Shown: positions 27,699-36,048, counted from the stretch's first letter. The stretch is 62,002 nucleotides of DNA from Actinophytocola sp. (GCA_009377385.1 WHUD01000010.1:1-62002); one strand, 5' to 3'. A program made the numbers and translations. Notes: generated from the letters alone by a model not told the origin.

Positions 27699-28361
27699 GT
27701 GCGCGTGATCATCATGGGGTGCGGCAGGGTCGGCGCCTCGCTCGCGGGCGCGCTTGAGCGGCTCGGGCACGAGGTGGCCGTCATCGACAAGAACGTGGAG
27801 TCTTTTCGCAGGCTCGGCAGCGAGTTCCACGGCGACCAGGTGATCGGCAACGGGTTCGACCGGAACGTGCTGATCGAGGCAGGCATCGAGCAGGCGAGCG
27901 CCTTCGCGGCGGTGTCAAGCGGCGACAACTCCAACATCATCTCGGCGCGGGTGGCGCGGGAGACGTTCCGCGTGCCGCGCGTCGTCGCCCGCATCTACGA
28001 CCAGAAGCGCGCCGCCGTGTACGAGCGGCTCGGCATCCCGACCGTCGCGACGGTGCCGTGGACGACCGACCGGTTCCTGCGATCGCTTGTGCCGGACGGC
28101 GACGCCGAGACGTGGCGCGATCCGACCGGCACCGTCGCACTGTTGCGGCTGCCGCTGCACCAGGGCTGGGCCGGGCACAGCGTGGCCGACCTGCAAGTGG
28201 CGACCGGCGCGCGGGTGGCGTTGGTCAGCTGCTCCGGTGTCGCCACCGTGCCCGCCGAGTCCGACACGCTGCAGACGGTCGACGAGGTCTACGTCGCGGC
28301 GCCGGCCGCAGCGAGCCGTGACATCACCGCGCTGGCCGCCAGCGCACCGGGGAGGACATGA
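27699..28361 (+). CDS. ceoB: TrkA-family potassium transport regulatory subunit (CeoB-like)
   Basis: The 220-residue cytosolic protein has an RCK-N NAD-binding domain beginning with VIIMGCGRVGASLAGAL and an RCK-C domain from about residue 135. Such subunits bind nucleotides and gate Trk/Ktr potassium channels. No channel subunit is encoded in the window. The GTG start has GGGAGG upstream. The stop overlaps the next gene's start, and the pair matches Rv2691-Rv2692. Confidence 0.9.
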   Translation: MRVIIMGCGRVGASLAGALERLGHEVAVIDKNVESFRRLGSEFHGDQVIGNGFDRNVLIEAGIEQASAFAAVSSGDNSNIISARVARETFRVPRVVARIYDQKRAAVYERLGIPTVATVPWTTDRFLRSLVPDGDAETWRDPTGTVALLRLPLHQGWAGHSVADLQVATGARVALVSCSGVATVPAESDTLQTVDEVYVAAPAAASRDITALAASAPGRT

Positions 28362-29014
28362 TGCGCGTCGCCATCGCGGGCGCGGGGGCCGTCGGGCGCT
28401 CCATCGCCACCGAGCTGACCGACGCGGGGCACGTGGTGATCCTGATCGAGCGGTACTCGGGCTCGTTCGAGCCGGAGAGCGTGGAGCAGGCGGACTGGAT
28501 CCTCGGCGACGCCTGCGAGGTGTCCACGCTGGAGGAGTCAGGGCTTGGCGACTGCGACGTCGTCATCGCCGCGACGGGGGACGACAAGGTCAACCTCGTG
28601 GTGTCGCTGCTCGCCAAGGAGGAGTTCGAAGTGCCGCGCGTGGTGGCGCGGGTCAACGCGCCGGCCAACGAGTGGCTCTTCACCGGGCAGTGGGGCGTCG
28701 ACGCCGCGGTGTCCACGCCACGGATGCTCGCGGCGATGGTGGAGGAAGCCACCGGGCTCGGCGAGTTGGTGCGGCTGATGACGTTCCGGCAGGGCGAGGC
28801 GGCGCTGGTCGAGATGACGCTGTCAGAGGACGCCAGGGTGGCGGGCAAGTCCGTCCGCGACCTGGCGCTGCCGGATGGGGCGACGCTGGTGGCGATCCTG
28901 CGCGGGCCCACCGCCATCGCACCGCAACCGGACGACCGGCTCGCGGCGGGCGACGAGCTGCTGTTCGTCGCCCGCGCCGAAACGGAACCCCAGCTCAGGA
29001 GCGCCCTCGCCTAG
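28358..29014 (+). CDS. ceoC: TrkA-family potassium transport regulatory subunit (CeoC-like)
   Basis: The 218-residue second RCK protein has the Rossmann motif VAIAGAGAVGRSIA and the acidic ribose-binding residue after strand 2 (IERYS), then a C-terminal RCK-C domain. Its ATGATG start overlaps the TGA of ceoB, with GGAGG upstream. Paired RCK genes in tandem imply a hetero-oligomeric gating ring. The sequence after its stop is a degenerate repeat array. Confidence 0.9.
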   Translation: MMRVAIAGAGAVGRSIATELTDAGHVVILIERYSGSFEPESVEQADWILGDACEVSTLEESGLGDCDVVIAATGDDKVNLVVSLLAKEEFEVPRVVARVNAPANEWLFTGQWGVDAAVSTPRMLAAMVEEATGLGELVRLMTFRQGEAALVEMTLSEDARVAGKSVRDLALPDGATLVAILRGPTAIAPQPDDRLAAGDELLFVARAETEPQLRSALA

Positions 29015-29024
29015 CCGGTGTGTC

Positions 29025-29170
29025 GTGTCCCCCGCTCCGGGCGCCGTGTCCTCCGGTCGCGACGGCATGTCCTCCGGTCGCGAACCTATTTGGGTGCATG
29101 ACCAGCGGTCCTAAGCGGGCAATACGGCGACCGGTACGACGAACTCAGCGTCCTGGACGGGGGACACGAG
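29025..29170. repeat. 21-bp-period degenerate repeat array, locus 2
   Basis: Three units begin GTGTCC, GTGTCC and ATGTCC at 29025, 29046 and 29067, exactly 21 bp apart. After a diverged middle, the right end (29147-29170) matches 21 of 24 bases of the sequence at 7321-7344 in locus 1. Units on the left are the complement of those on the right, so the array has inverted halves. It lies between convergent genes ceoC and DUF3159. Confidence 0.7.
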
Positions 29171-29175
29171 GTTGG

Positions 29176-30012
29176 TTAGGAGTACTTCTCCCGGAGCCGC
29201 TGTTCGAGGTCGGCCTCGGCTTCCTCTTGTTCGGCGACGATCGCCTTGACGCGGCGGTCCGAACGACGGATCGCCCAGATCACCACGATCAACGCGAGCC
29301 CGAACAGCGGCAGCCCCATGGCGATCTTGGTGAACGCCAGCCAGCCGGTCAGGTTCTCGGCGTATAGCCAGCGCTGCACGATGAACCGCGCGAGGAACAC
29401 CACTGAACACGCCAGCGTGGCGATGTCGTAGGCGCGCACCGACGGCTTGTCCTTGCGCCACGCCATGCCCGTGCCGTTGAGCAGGTTCCACGCCACACCG
29501 ACCAGCGGCCAGCGCACCACCACCGACGCCACGAACACGCCGCCATAGACGAGGCTCACCCAGATGCCCCACAGGAAGAACCCGCGCGCCTCGCCGGTGC
29601 GGTAGGCGATGAACGCGGCGATCGCGACGCCGAAGAAGCCGGATATCGCAGGTTGCAAGGTCTCCTTGCGGGCGAGTCGAACGATCGTGATGAGCACGGC
29701 GCTGGCGAGCGCACTCCAAATGCCGATGGTGAGGTTTCCCAGCGAGTTCGCTATAACGAACACGATCACCGGGATGGCGGAGTACACCATTCCGGTGATG
29801 CCACCCATTTGCTCCAGCAGCGACTTCTCATCGAGCTTGCGCCGCGCGTCCGCAGCGGCGTCCTCGCGGGTGGCGCCACCAGCGCCCCGCTCGGAGTCAG
29901 AACGCGCTCCAGCAGCATCGGGATGCGCGCCGGCATCGCTCGGCGCCTCGGCGGATGCGGCCTCGGACTCGGCCCGAGCCTGTTCTACTCGATCGGCCAC
30001 GCGGGATCTCAC
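29176..30012 (-). CDS. DUF3159 membrane protein
   Basis: The 278-residue protein has a polar, Ala-rich N-terminal region (about 1-60), then six or so membrane segments forming the DUF3159 domain, and a charged C-terminal coil. The family is restricted to actinobacteria and is of unknown function (Rv2693c). In mycobacteria an OB-fold protein gene (Rv2694c) follows in this cluster. Here there is no room for it: the next gene starts 93 bp away on the other strand. The GTG start is the first plausible one; GTG codons just downstream are alternatives. Confidence 0.85.
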   Translation of the reverse strand: MRSRVADRVEQARAESEAASAEAPSDAGAHPDAAGARSDSERGAGGATREDAAADARRKLDEKSLLEQMGGITGMVYSAIPVIVFVIANSLGNLTIGIWSALASAVLITIVRLARKETLQPAISGFFGVAIAAFIAYRTGEARGFFLWGIWVSLVYGGVFVASVVVRWPLVGVAWNLLNGTGMAWRKDKPSVRAYDIATLACSVVFLARFIVQRWLYAENLTGWLAFTKIAMGLPLFGLALIVVIWAIRRSDRRVKAIVAEQEEAEADLEQRLREKYS

Positions 30013-30105
30013 GTTTCTGTCGCGGTGCGGCTGTCTGTGCTGGTGCTGCTGCCAGCGTAGCGCCCACCGACGTGGACGCGGATGTGGTCAACGATGATAA
30101 GGCGC

Positions 30106-30825
30106 ATGGACGTCCCCGCCAGCAAGCCCGCGCGCACCGCGATCGTGCTGCCCGGCACCGGATCGGACGAGGTGTTCGTCGCGGCGGCGTTCGAGCGGCC
30201 CCTAGCCGAACACGGGATCCGGCTGATCGCACCGCCACCGGAGCCAGGTGCGGACCTGGTGCATGCCGCCAGCCGGGCGCTGGACGTCGCGGCGGCCGAG
30301 GCGGGCGAACCGGTGCTGGTCGGGGGGATCTCGCTCGGCGCACACGTCGCGGCGGCCTGGGCGCTGCGCAACCAGCGACGCTGCGCCGGGCTGCTGGCGG
30401 CGCTGCCCGCGTGGAACGGCGCGGCGAATGCGGCCCCGGCGGCGCTCGCGGCGCGGTCCTCGGCGAGCCTGGTGCGGGCCAACGACCTGGACCGAGCGCT
30501 GGAACTCGCGACGGCGGACGTCGCGCCGTGGCTCGCCGCCGAACTCACCCGGGCCTGGCGCCGCACCGGACCGGGCCTGGCGGATGGACTCGACGTGGCG
30601 GCATCGCACCCAGCGCCGGAGCTGACCGCGCTCGCCACCCTCGACGTCCCTGCCGGGATCGCGGCCTGCACCGACGACGACGTGCACCCCGCCGACATCG
30701 CCTACGCCTGGGCGGACGCCCTGCCGATGGCCGCCGTGCGCGAGACGTCGCTGGCCGCGATCGGCGCCGACCCGGCGTGCCTCGGTCGGGCAGCGGTGCG
30801 CGCCTACCTCGACGTCGCCGGGTAG
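30106..30825 (+). CDS. Alpha/beta-hydrolase-fold protein (Rv2695-like)
   Basis: A 239-residue, Ala-rich soluble protein with the hydrolase features IVLPGTGSDE (oxyanion strand), a nucleophile elbow GGISLGAH (G-x-S-x-G), and a possible acid/His in ACTDDDVHP. The fold call is moderate and the substrate unknown. It occupies the position of Rv2695 between DUF3159 and DUF3710. ATG 30106 is used in preference to the GTG 24 nt upstream because it begins the conserved part. Confidence 0.65.
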   Translation: MDVPASKPARTAIVLPGTGSDEVFVAAAFERPLAEHGIRLIAPPPEPGADLVHAASRALDVAAAEAGEPVLVGGISLGAHVAAAWALRNQRRCAGLLAALPAWNGAANAAPAALAARSSASLVRANDLDRALELATADVAPWLAAELTRAWRRTGPGLADGLDVAASHPAPELTALATLDVPAGIAACTDDDVHPADIAYAWADALPMAAVRETSLAAIGADPACLGRAAVRAYLDVAG

Positions 30826-30848
30826 GCGGCCCCGACGTCACCAGGTAA

Positions 30849-31547
30849 CTACTCGCCTCGCTTGGCCGCGATGTGCTCGGCGATGGCGGGCGGCAACGTG
30901 ATCGGCAGCGGGTTGCGCACCGGCATCGGGCCGTCGCCCCGGTTCACGACCGTGCCCCTGACCAGTGCGCGCAGCATCTCCGGCGCGCCCTCTGCTGCCT
31001 GCTGCGGCCCCGCGATGACGCCGCGCAGCATCCACCTCGGACCGTCGACGCCGACGAAGAACAGCGCGGTGTCGCCCATGCGCACCGACAGCTCCATGCC
31101 CCAGACACCGCGCAGCCGCCGCACCGTCGCGCCGTCGGAGCGCAGCTGTTCAGCCAGCTCGTTGCTCACGTCCGGCCACAGCCGTCCGGTGCGCGGCGCG
31201 GCGTAGGCGCTGATGGTGGCCTGCCCGTGCGTGGTGACGACGTGGACGGCGCGCACGTTCTGCGTCTCCTGGTCCAGCTCGACCTGCACCTGCGCGCCCT
31301 CGGGCACCGGCACCTGGACCGAGCCGAGATCCATCCGCGCGACGCTGTCGTCCGGCGCGTCGGCGATGTCGTAGGGACCATCGGTGTCGGCGAACGTCGC
31401 ACCGCGCGGTGGTTCGCCCTCGTCGTAGCCGTAGTGGTCGTACTCGGGCAGCTCCTCATCGACGTAGTCGGCATCGCCCGGTTCCGGCAGTGCGTGCCGC
31501 CCCCGCTTGACGGGCTCGCTGCGACGCTTCCGACCGAAGATTCCCAC
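30849..31547 (-). CDS. DUF3710 domain protein
   Basis: The 232-residue soluble protein opens with the family's basic GIFGRKRR, then a strongly acidic stretch (about 20-60), and then the DUF3710 domain with RLRGVWGMELSVRM and GPRWMLRGVIAGP. Function is unknown; it is the Rv2696c orthologue and always lies beside dut. The start is ambiguous between GTG 31547 and GTG 31559. I chose the former because the protein then begins as in relatives. It lies 88 bp after the dut stop, same strand. Confidence 0.82.
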   Translation of the reverse strand: MGIFGRKRRSEPVKRGRHALPEPGDADYVDEELPEYDHYGYDEGEPPRGATFADTDGPYDIADAPDDSVARMDLGSVQVPVPEGAQVQVELDQETQNVRAVHVVTTHGQATISAYAAPRTGRLWPDVSNELAEQLRSDGATVRRLRGVWGMELSVRMGDTALFFVGVDGPRWMLRGVIAGPQQAAEGAPEMLRALVRGTVVNRGDGPMPVRNPLPITLPPAIAEHIAAKRGE

Positions 31548-31635
31548 GTCTATGCCCACTTCTCCATCTTTCGCACGCGCATCGCGTCGCGCGCGTCGTC
31601 CCGGTCCATCACCTGGTGTATCACGAGCGTCCCCA

Positions 31636-32088
31636 TCACAGGGTGGCGTGGCCGCCGGTGGACCCGTAGCCACCAGCGCCGCGCTCGGAGTCAGGGAGCT
31701 CGTCGACCTCGACGAACTCAGCCTGTGCCACCCGCTGCACGATCAGCTGCGCGATCCGGTCGCCCCTGAGCAGCTTGATCGACTCCCTCGGATCGTGGTT
31801 GATCAGGCAGACCTTGATCTCACCGCGATATCCCGCGTCGATCGTGCCCGGGGCGTTGACGATCGACAAGCCGGTCCGGGCGGCGAGACCGGAGCGCGGA
31901 TGCACGAACGCGGCATACCCGATAGGCAGCGCGATCGCCACTCCGGTTCCGACAAGCACCCGCTCGCCCGGCGCGATCACCGCGTCGGTGGTGGTGACGA
32001 GGTCGGCTCCGGCGTCTCCTTGCTTCGCGTAGCGCGGCAGCGGCACATCGGGGTCGAGCCGCGACAGGGGGACCTGAACGTCTGGCAC
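31636..32088 (-). CDS. dut: Deoxyuridine 5'-triphosphate nucleotidohydrolase
   Basis: The 150-residue trimeric dUTPase hydrolyses dUTP to dUMP, keeping uracil out of DNA. The five motifs are visible: [31 protein letters not shown] and the C-terminal arm [11 protein letters not shown]. The length is normal with GTG 32088. That codon lies 8 nt after a -10 hexamer, so the mRNA is probably leaderless. It shares a 26-bp divergent gap with DUF3093. Confidence 0.95.
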   Translation of the reverse strand: MPDVQVPLSRLDPDVPLPRYAKQGDAGADLVTTTDAVIAPGERVLVGTGVAIALPIGYAAFVHPRSGLAARTGLSIVNAPGTIDAGYRGEIKVCLINHDPRESIKLLRGDRIAQLIVQRVAQAEFVEVDELPDSERGAGGYGSTGGHATL

Positions 32089-32096
32089 GGCAGCCG

Positions 32097-32106
32097 AGAC
32101 TACTCT
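32097..32106. promoter_or_regulatory. Overlapping bidirectional -10 boxes for dut and DUF3093
   Basis: The ten bases AGACTACTCT contain TACTCT on the plus strand (32101-32106) and TAGTCT on the minus strand (32102-32097), sharing two base pairs. Each is exactly 8 nt from a GTG: 32115 for DUF3093 and 32088 for dut. Both mRNAs would be leaderless and would compete for one polymerase footprint. No clear -35 boxes are seen. Confidence 0.55.
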
Positions 32107-32114
32107 GACACCCT

Positions 32115-32663
32115 GTGGGAGCTTCCTCGGAGTCTGGTGAACCGTCCGGTCCGGCAGCGGACACCGCCCCCGCCGTGACCTACACCGAGCGGCTGTACGT
32201 CGCATGGTGGGGCTGGCTGCTGCCGCTGGCCGTCGCCGTGCTGATCGCATTCGAGGTGGGGCTGGCCTACGATGCCGTGCCGGGCTGGCTGCCGTACGTC
32301 ATCACGCTGCCGCTCGCGCTGGCCCTCATCCTCCTGCTCGGCAAGACGACCGTACGCATCACAACAGCGTACGACGAGGACGGCGAGACAGAGCTGCACG
32401 TCGGAGATGCGCATCTGCCGGTCAGCTACATCGGCGACGTCGAGGTTATCGCGCAGCCGGACAAGCGGGTCGCGCTCGGCCCCGGCCTCGACCCGGTCGC
32501 GTTCGTCGTCCACCGGGGCTGGGTCGGTCCGCTGCTCCGCGTCGAGGTCGCCGACGAGCGGGATCCGACGCCGTACTGGCTGTTCAGCACCCGCAAGCCG
32601 GAACGGGTGGCCGCACTCCTTGCCACCGCGACGGGCCGCGACGACTCCGGCACCCAGCGCTAA
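32115..32663 (+). CDS. DUF3093 membrane protein
   Basis: The 182-residue protein has a short polar N-terminus, two adjacent membrane helices (about 28-74) and a C-terminal cytoplasmic domain of about 105 residues with [17 protein letters not shown]. It is the Rv2698 orthologue, of unknown function, conserved next to dut. The GTG start fits the leaderless promoter. A strong bidirectional hairpin follows 17 bp after the stop. Confidence 0.85.
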   Translation: MGASSESGEPSGPAADTAPAVTYTERLYVAWWGWLLPLAVAVLIAFEVGLAYDAVPGWLPYVITLPLALALILLLGKTTVRITTAYDEDGETELHVGDAHLPVSYIGDVEVIAQPDKRVALGPGLDPVAFVVHRGWVGPLLRVEVADERDPTPYWLFSTRKPERVAALLATATGRDDSGTQR

Positions 32664-32680
32664 CCGCGCCAAAGACAGTT

Positions 32681-32718
32681 CGGCGGGGTGACAAGAATCG
32701 CATCCTGTCACCCCGCCG
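32681..32718. terminator. Bidirectional terminator hairpin between DUF3093 and DUF4193
   Basis: CGGCGGGGTGACA (32681-32693) and TGTCACCCCGCCG (32706-32718) form a perfect 13-bp stem with a 12-nt loop. It sits between two convergent genes, so it can serve both. Confidence 0.7.
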
Positions 32719-32736
32719 GACGTGCTGTGTCACGCT

Positions 32737-33045
32737 TCAGGCGCAGTCCCTGCAGATCATCTTGCCGCCGCCTTCCTCGGCGAGCCTGCTGCGGTGGTGC
32801 ACAAGGAAGCACACCGAGCAGGTGAACTCGTCGGCCTGCTTCGGCACGACCTTGACCGTCAGGTCCTCCCCGGAAAGGCCGGAGAGGTCAGCGCCCGGCA
32901 GCTCGAAATTCTCGGCAGACGCATCCTCATCGACGTCGACGACGCCGGACTGCGTCTCGTTCCGTCGCGCCTTCAGCTCCTCCAACGAGTCTTCGGCCAG
33001 CTCGTCGGCTTCGCTGCGGCGCGGAGCATCATAGTCAGTGGCCAT
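32737..33045 (-). CDS. DUF4193 zinc-ribbon-like protein
   Basis: This 102-residue acidic protein carries two C-terminal Cys pairs (TCSVC and ICRDC) that probably bind one zinc ion, joined by a segment with VHHRSRL. It is the Rv2699c orthologue, a small actinobacterial protein of unknown role. The ATG has GAGGGA just upstream. Its promoter must lie in the long 33046-33556 region. Confidence 0.88.
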   Translation of the reverse strand: MATDYDAPRRSEADELAEDSLEELKARRNETQSGVVDVDEDASAENFELPGADLSGLSGEDLTVKVVPKQADEFTCSVCFLVHHRSRLAEEGGGKMICRDCA

Positions 33046-33083
33046 GGTCCCTCACCCCTGCGCTCAGCATCGTTCATCGGTTA

Positions 33084-33404
33084 CCTGGCTACCCGGTCCT
33101 CGACCAGGTATGCCGTTTTCGCTGGACAACGATCCAGCAACCAGATTTGTGCCCGAATCGCAAGGGAAATCGTGGATCGGCGGTAAAGTACGCCTCATAC
33201 CTGGTGGAATCCCCTCCACGCTCCGGAGCCCGCAGAGGGTAGCCCATAGCAGCCGCCCGCACGCAACAACTCACGCGGCAGTGATGCGCAAGTCACGTCG
33301 AGTTTACCCCGATCGGGTAACACCCAGACAAATTCCGCCCTAGCCATCGTCGTGTCAACTTGCCTTGGCTACCCCCATCGTGATCCGATTTTGCCTGGAT
33401 ACCC
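33084..33404 (+). repeat. Three dispersed copies of an 11-bp motif CCTGG(A/C)TACCC
   Basis: Copies are CCTGGCTACCC (33084-33094), CTTGGCTACCC (33364-33374) and CCTGGATACCC (33394-33404). Each of the last two differs from the first by one base, and all have the same orientation. The last two are exactly 30 bp apart. An operator array is the simplest reading. Confidence 0.5.
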
Positions 33405-33432
33405 GCCGGTAGGCCGCCCTGCCGGCGGTTTT
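33403..33432 (+). terminator. Terminator or attenuator-like hairpin in the cei leader
   Basis: CCGCCGG (33403-33409) pairs perfectly with CCGGCGG (33422-33428) around a 12-nt loop, and four U residues follow at once, which is rare in this GC-rich DNA. No gene ends on the plus strand before it. It would therefore act on a transcript started upstream in the cei leader. Confidence 0.45.
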
Positions 33433-33556
33433 ATGCTGAGTCCGGCTCACGGCATCCGCTATGTCTGAGCCGGTGGCCCTGGGACGTAAGACTTACGCTT
33501 GTCGCAGCGATAGACGGGGCGTGAGTAGCGGTTGGCTGAGCGGAAGGAACAGGCAG

Positions 33557-34234
33557 GTGCCATCGGGGATCGGGTTTTCGGGGCGTGTGTCGCGCCCGTA
33601 CCGCAAGCGCCGTCCCCTGCCCGCCCTGGTTCTCGTGGCCCTACTCGGCGCCGCGTCGCTCTACGTGTGGTTCTCGGTGTTCGCGGAGGCGGACGACATC
33701 AACCAGGAGATCGCCTGCCACCCTCCGGCCTCGGCGCCACCCGGCATGGAGTACACCTCGGTCGGCCACGACGCGCTTGACGACGTCACCCCGATCCCGC
33801 CGAGCAAGGTCCCCGTCCAGGTGCTCAACGCGGGCGAGCTGCGGGGTGAGGCTGGCATCACCACCGCCGAGCTGCGCCAGTTCGGCTTCACCCAGGTCGC
33901 GACGCCCGCGAACGATCCCGCCTACAAGAACCGGACCGCCAACTGCGAGGGCCAGATCCGGTTCGGCGACAACGGCGCGGCGGCCGCGCGCACGCTGAGC
34001 CTGATCGACACCTGCCTCGAGCTGGTCAACGATGGCCGCAAGGACGCGACGGTCGATCTCGCGATCGGCACCCAGTTCACCGACGTGATGCCGCGCGACG
34101 AGGCGGTGGAGGTGCTCGACCAGCTCAGCGCGTGGGCGAAACGCTCAACGAGGGGCAACAGCGAGCTCGCCAGCAACAGCCAGCCGGACATCGACGAGGA
34201 CCTGCTCGAGGCTGCCCGGCCGAAATCCTGCTGA
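33557..34234 (+). CDS. cei: Envelope integrity protein Cei (LytR C-terminal domain)
   Basis: The 225-residue protein has a basic N-terminus, one membrane helix (about 22-44, PALVLVALLGAASLYVW) and an external LytR_C domain (about 80-190) with KVPVQVLNAGELRGEAG. Four cysteines in the exported part could form disulfides. In mycobacteria Rv2700 (Cei) is needed for envelope integrity and antibiotic tolerance. GTG 33557 is chosen for the AAGGA site and normal length; ATG 33461 is in frame but would add an unusual 32-residue tail. It is convergent with suhB. Confidence 0.85.
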   Translation: MPSGIGFSGRVSRPYRKRRPLPALVLVALLGAASLYVWFSVFAEADDINQEIACHPPASAPPGMEYTSVGHDALDDVTPIPPSKVPVQVLNAGELRGEAGITTAELRQFGFTQVATPANDPAYKNRTANCEGQIRFGDNGAAAARTLSLIDTCLELVNDGRKDATVDLAIGTQFTDVMPRDEAVEVLDQLSAWAKRSTRGNSELASNSQPDIDEDLLEAARPKSC

Positions 34235-34246
34235 CCGCTCTGGCGA

Positions 34247-35062
34247 TCACACCTCGGCGGCCCCGCAGTCGATCAGCGCGGCGCGCAGCGGCTCGGCGAT
34301 CGTCGCCGCCGCAGCCATGATGGCGTCGGCGCCCAGCTCGGGGTCGTCGCCGGGCAGCGTCACCCGCGCGCCTGCCTCCGCCGCGATGAGCGCGCCCGCC
34401 GCCCAGTCCCAGCGGGAAAGGCCGTGCTCGCAGTAGGCGTCCACCCAGCCAGCCGCGACCGCGCACAGGTCAAGCGCCGATGAGCCGCCACGCCGGATGT
34501 CACGCACCCTGCCCAGCATCGCCGCGATCAGCTTCGCCTGCCGCTGCCTGCGATCCTGCCGGTAGGCGAACCCGGTCGCGAGCAGGGTGAGGTCGAGGCT
34601 GTCCTGGCTGGCGCCGCGCAGCGGAGCACCGTCGAGCCAAGCACCCACTCCCCTTGTCGCCGTCCAGCGCCTTCCGCTGACCGGTTCGACGACCGCGCCC
34701 GCGACGGAGACGCCGTCAACCTGCGCGGCCACCGAGACGGCGAACGCCGGGTAGCCATAAAGGAAGTTCACCGTGCCGTCGATGGGGTCGACCACCCAGG
34801 TCACGCCGGCTTCGCTGTCCGCAGCGCCGCTGCCTTCCTCCTCGCCGAGTACCGCGTCGCCGGGTCGCAGCTCGGCGAGCCGCGACCGGATCAGCCGCTC
34901 GGACTCGGTGTCCGCGGCGGTCACGACGTCGGTGTCGCTGGACTTGGTCCCCACGCTCATCGCCGCGCCGCCCCGAAGGTCGGCGTTGCGCTGGCGCACC
35001 AGCTCTGCTGCGTCGGCCGCGACGGTCTCGGCGATCTCGGTCAGGCTCCGTTCGTCTGTCAC
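34247..35062 (-). CDS. suhB: Inositol monophosphatase family protein (SuhB)
   Basis: The 271-residue Mg2+-dependent phosphatase has GEEEGSG for the first metal-binding glutamates, WVVDPIDGTVNFLYGYP for the second motif, and WDWAAGALIAAEAGA near the C-terminus. In actinobacteria it can supply free inositol for phosphatidylinositol and mycothiol synthesis. GTG 35062 begins the conserved part (TDERSLTE). It sits between cei and ppgK as in Rv2701c. Another 51 codons upstream stay open but run through the REP-like repeat and are not used. Confidence 0.88.
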   Translation of the reverse strand: MTDERSLTEIAETVAADAAELVRQRNADLRGGAAMSVGTKSSDTDVVTAADTESERLIRSRLAELRPGDAVLGEEEGSGAADSEAGVTWVVDPIDGTVNFLYGYPAFAVSVAAQVDGVSVAGAVVEPVSGRRWTATRGVGAWLDGAPLRGASQDSLDLTLLATGFAYRQDRRQRQAKLIAAMLGRVRDIRRGGSSALDLCAVAAGWVDAYCEHGLSRWDWAAGALIAAEAGARVTLPGDDPELGADAIMAAAATIAEPLRAALIDCGAAEV

Positions 35063-35105
35063 GACGTCATCCGACCACAGCCGCCGCGTGCGGTGGACGC
35101 AGGGG

Positions 35106-35160
35106 CGAGCCGAACGGGGCGTTCGGCTCGCATCGTGCACCGAACGCCCCGTTCGGCTCG
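35106..35160. repeat. REP-like compound inverted repeat
   Basis: The 25-bp element 35106-35130 is itself a hairpin: CGAGCCGAACG, GGG, CGTTCGGCTCG. Ten bases later 35141-35160 repeats the reverse complement of its first 20 bases. Two mutually exclusive folds are possible: a short hairpin, or a long 20-bp stem between the copies. It lies between divergent genes suhB and ppgK. Confidence 0.7.
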
Positions 35161-35240
35161 TCTGGGGTGACGCCGCAGCCCGCGCGCCCGGATTACGGAA
35201 TTGATACAGACACAACGCCGTGCCCGGGGCGGGGACCCTC

Positions 35241-35246
35241 TAGAGT
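35241..35246 (+). promoter_or_regulatory. -10 hexamer upstream of ppgK
   Basis: TAGAGT lies 43 nt before the ppgK ATG. A GGAAGGG sequence (35270-35276) is the probable ribosome-binding site but is 13 nt from the start, longer than ideal. Confidence 0.4.
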
Positions 35247-35289
35247 CACACCATCGGTTCGTGCATGACAGGAAGGGACTACCGTCCAG

Positions 35290-36048
35290 ATGACCTCCCT
35301 CGGCTTCGGTATCGACATCGGCGGCAGCGGCGTCAAAGGCGCCATCGTCGACCTCTCGACCGGCACCATCGCCGGCGAAAGGTTGCGCATCCCCACTCCC
35401 CAGCCAGCAACCCCGGACGCCGTCGCCGATGTGGTCGCCGAGCTGGTGGAAACCTTCGACTGGGCCGGTCCGGTAGGGGTCGCCCTGCCCAGCGTGGTCA
35501 AGCAGGGCGTCACGCAGACCGCCGCCAACGTCGACAAGGCGTGGATCGGCACAGACGCGGACGAACTGCTCGCCAAGCGGCTCGGCCGCGACGTCGAGGA
35601 CATCGGCGTGCTCAACGACGCAGACGCCGCCGGTATCGCGGAGGTTCATTTCGGCGACGAGCGCGCGAGCAAGGGCGTCGTGGCGTTCCTGACGTTCGGC
35701 ACCGGGATCGGCAGCGCGCTGTTCATCGACGGCACGCTGGTACCCAACACCGAGTTCGGCCACATCGAGGTCGACGGCGTCGACGGCGAGACACGCGCGG
35801 CCGCGTCGGCACGCGACACCGAGAACCTCGGCTACCCCGAGTGGGCGGAACGAGTATCCCGTTATCTGACTGTGTTCGAAAATTTGCTGTGGCCGGATCT
35901 GATCGTCGTCGGCGGCGGCGTCAGCAAGAAATCCGAAAAGTGGGTGCCACTACTGACCGTGCGCACGCCAATCGCGGTGGCCTCGCTCAAGAACCACGCG
36001 GGGATCGTCGGTGCCGCGGTCGCGGCCGACAAGGGCCTCGCACGCTGA
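35290..36048 (+). CDS. ppgK: Polyphosphate glucokinase
   Basis: A 252-residue ROK-fold sugar kinase that phosphorylates glucose with polyphosphate or ATP. It has the phosphate motif [15 protein letters not shown] at the N-terminus, the catalytic aspartate region [19 protein letters not shown], and the substrate Glu in EFGHIEVDG. Like other PpgK proteins it lacks the zinc-binding Cys motif of classic ROK proteins. It is the Rv2702 orthologue, directly before sigA. A second glucokinase of the ATP type is encoded at 51664-52620. Confidence 0.93.
   Translation: MTSLGFGIDIGGSGVKGAIVDLSTGTIAGERLRIPTPQPATPDAVADVVAELVETFDWAGPVGVALPSVVKQGVTQTAANVDKAWIGTDADELLAKRLGRDVEDIGVLNDADAAGIAEVHFGDERASKGVVAFLTFGTGIGSALFIDGTLVPNTEFGHIEVDGVDGETRAAASARDTENLGYPEWAERVSRYLTVFENLLWPDLIVVGGGVSKKSEKWVPLLTVRTPIAVASLKNHAGIVGAAVAADKGLAR

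Larger units (their letters stand above)
33046..33556. other. Long divergent intergenic region, DUF4193 / cei
   Basis: These 511 bp separate two divergent genes and hold no gene. They contain three copies of CCTGG(A/C)TACCC, an inverted repeat TACCTGG / CCAGGTA (33083-33110), and a near-palindrome around CCCGATCGGG (33307-33316) flanked by TTA and TAA. A terminator-like hairpin lies at 33403-33432, and a second hairpin (CCGGCTCA / TGAGCCGG, 33442-33473) comes before cei. Leader regulation of the envelope gene is a reasonable inference. Confidence 0.55.
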
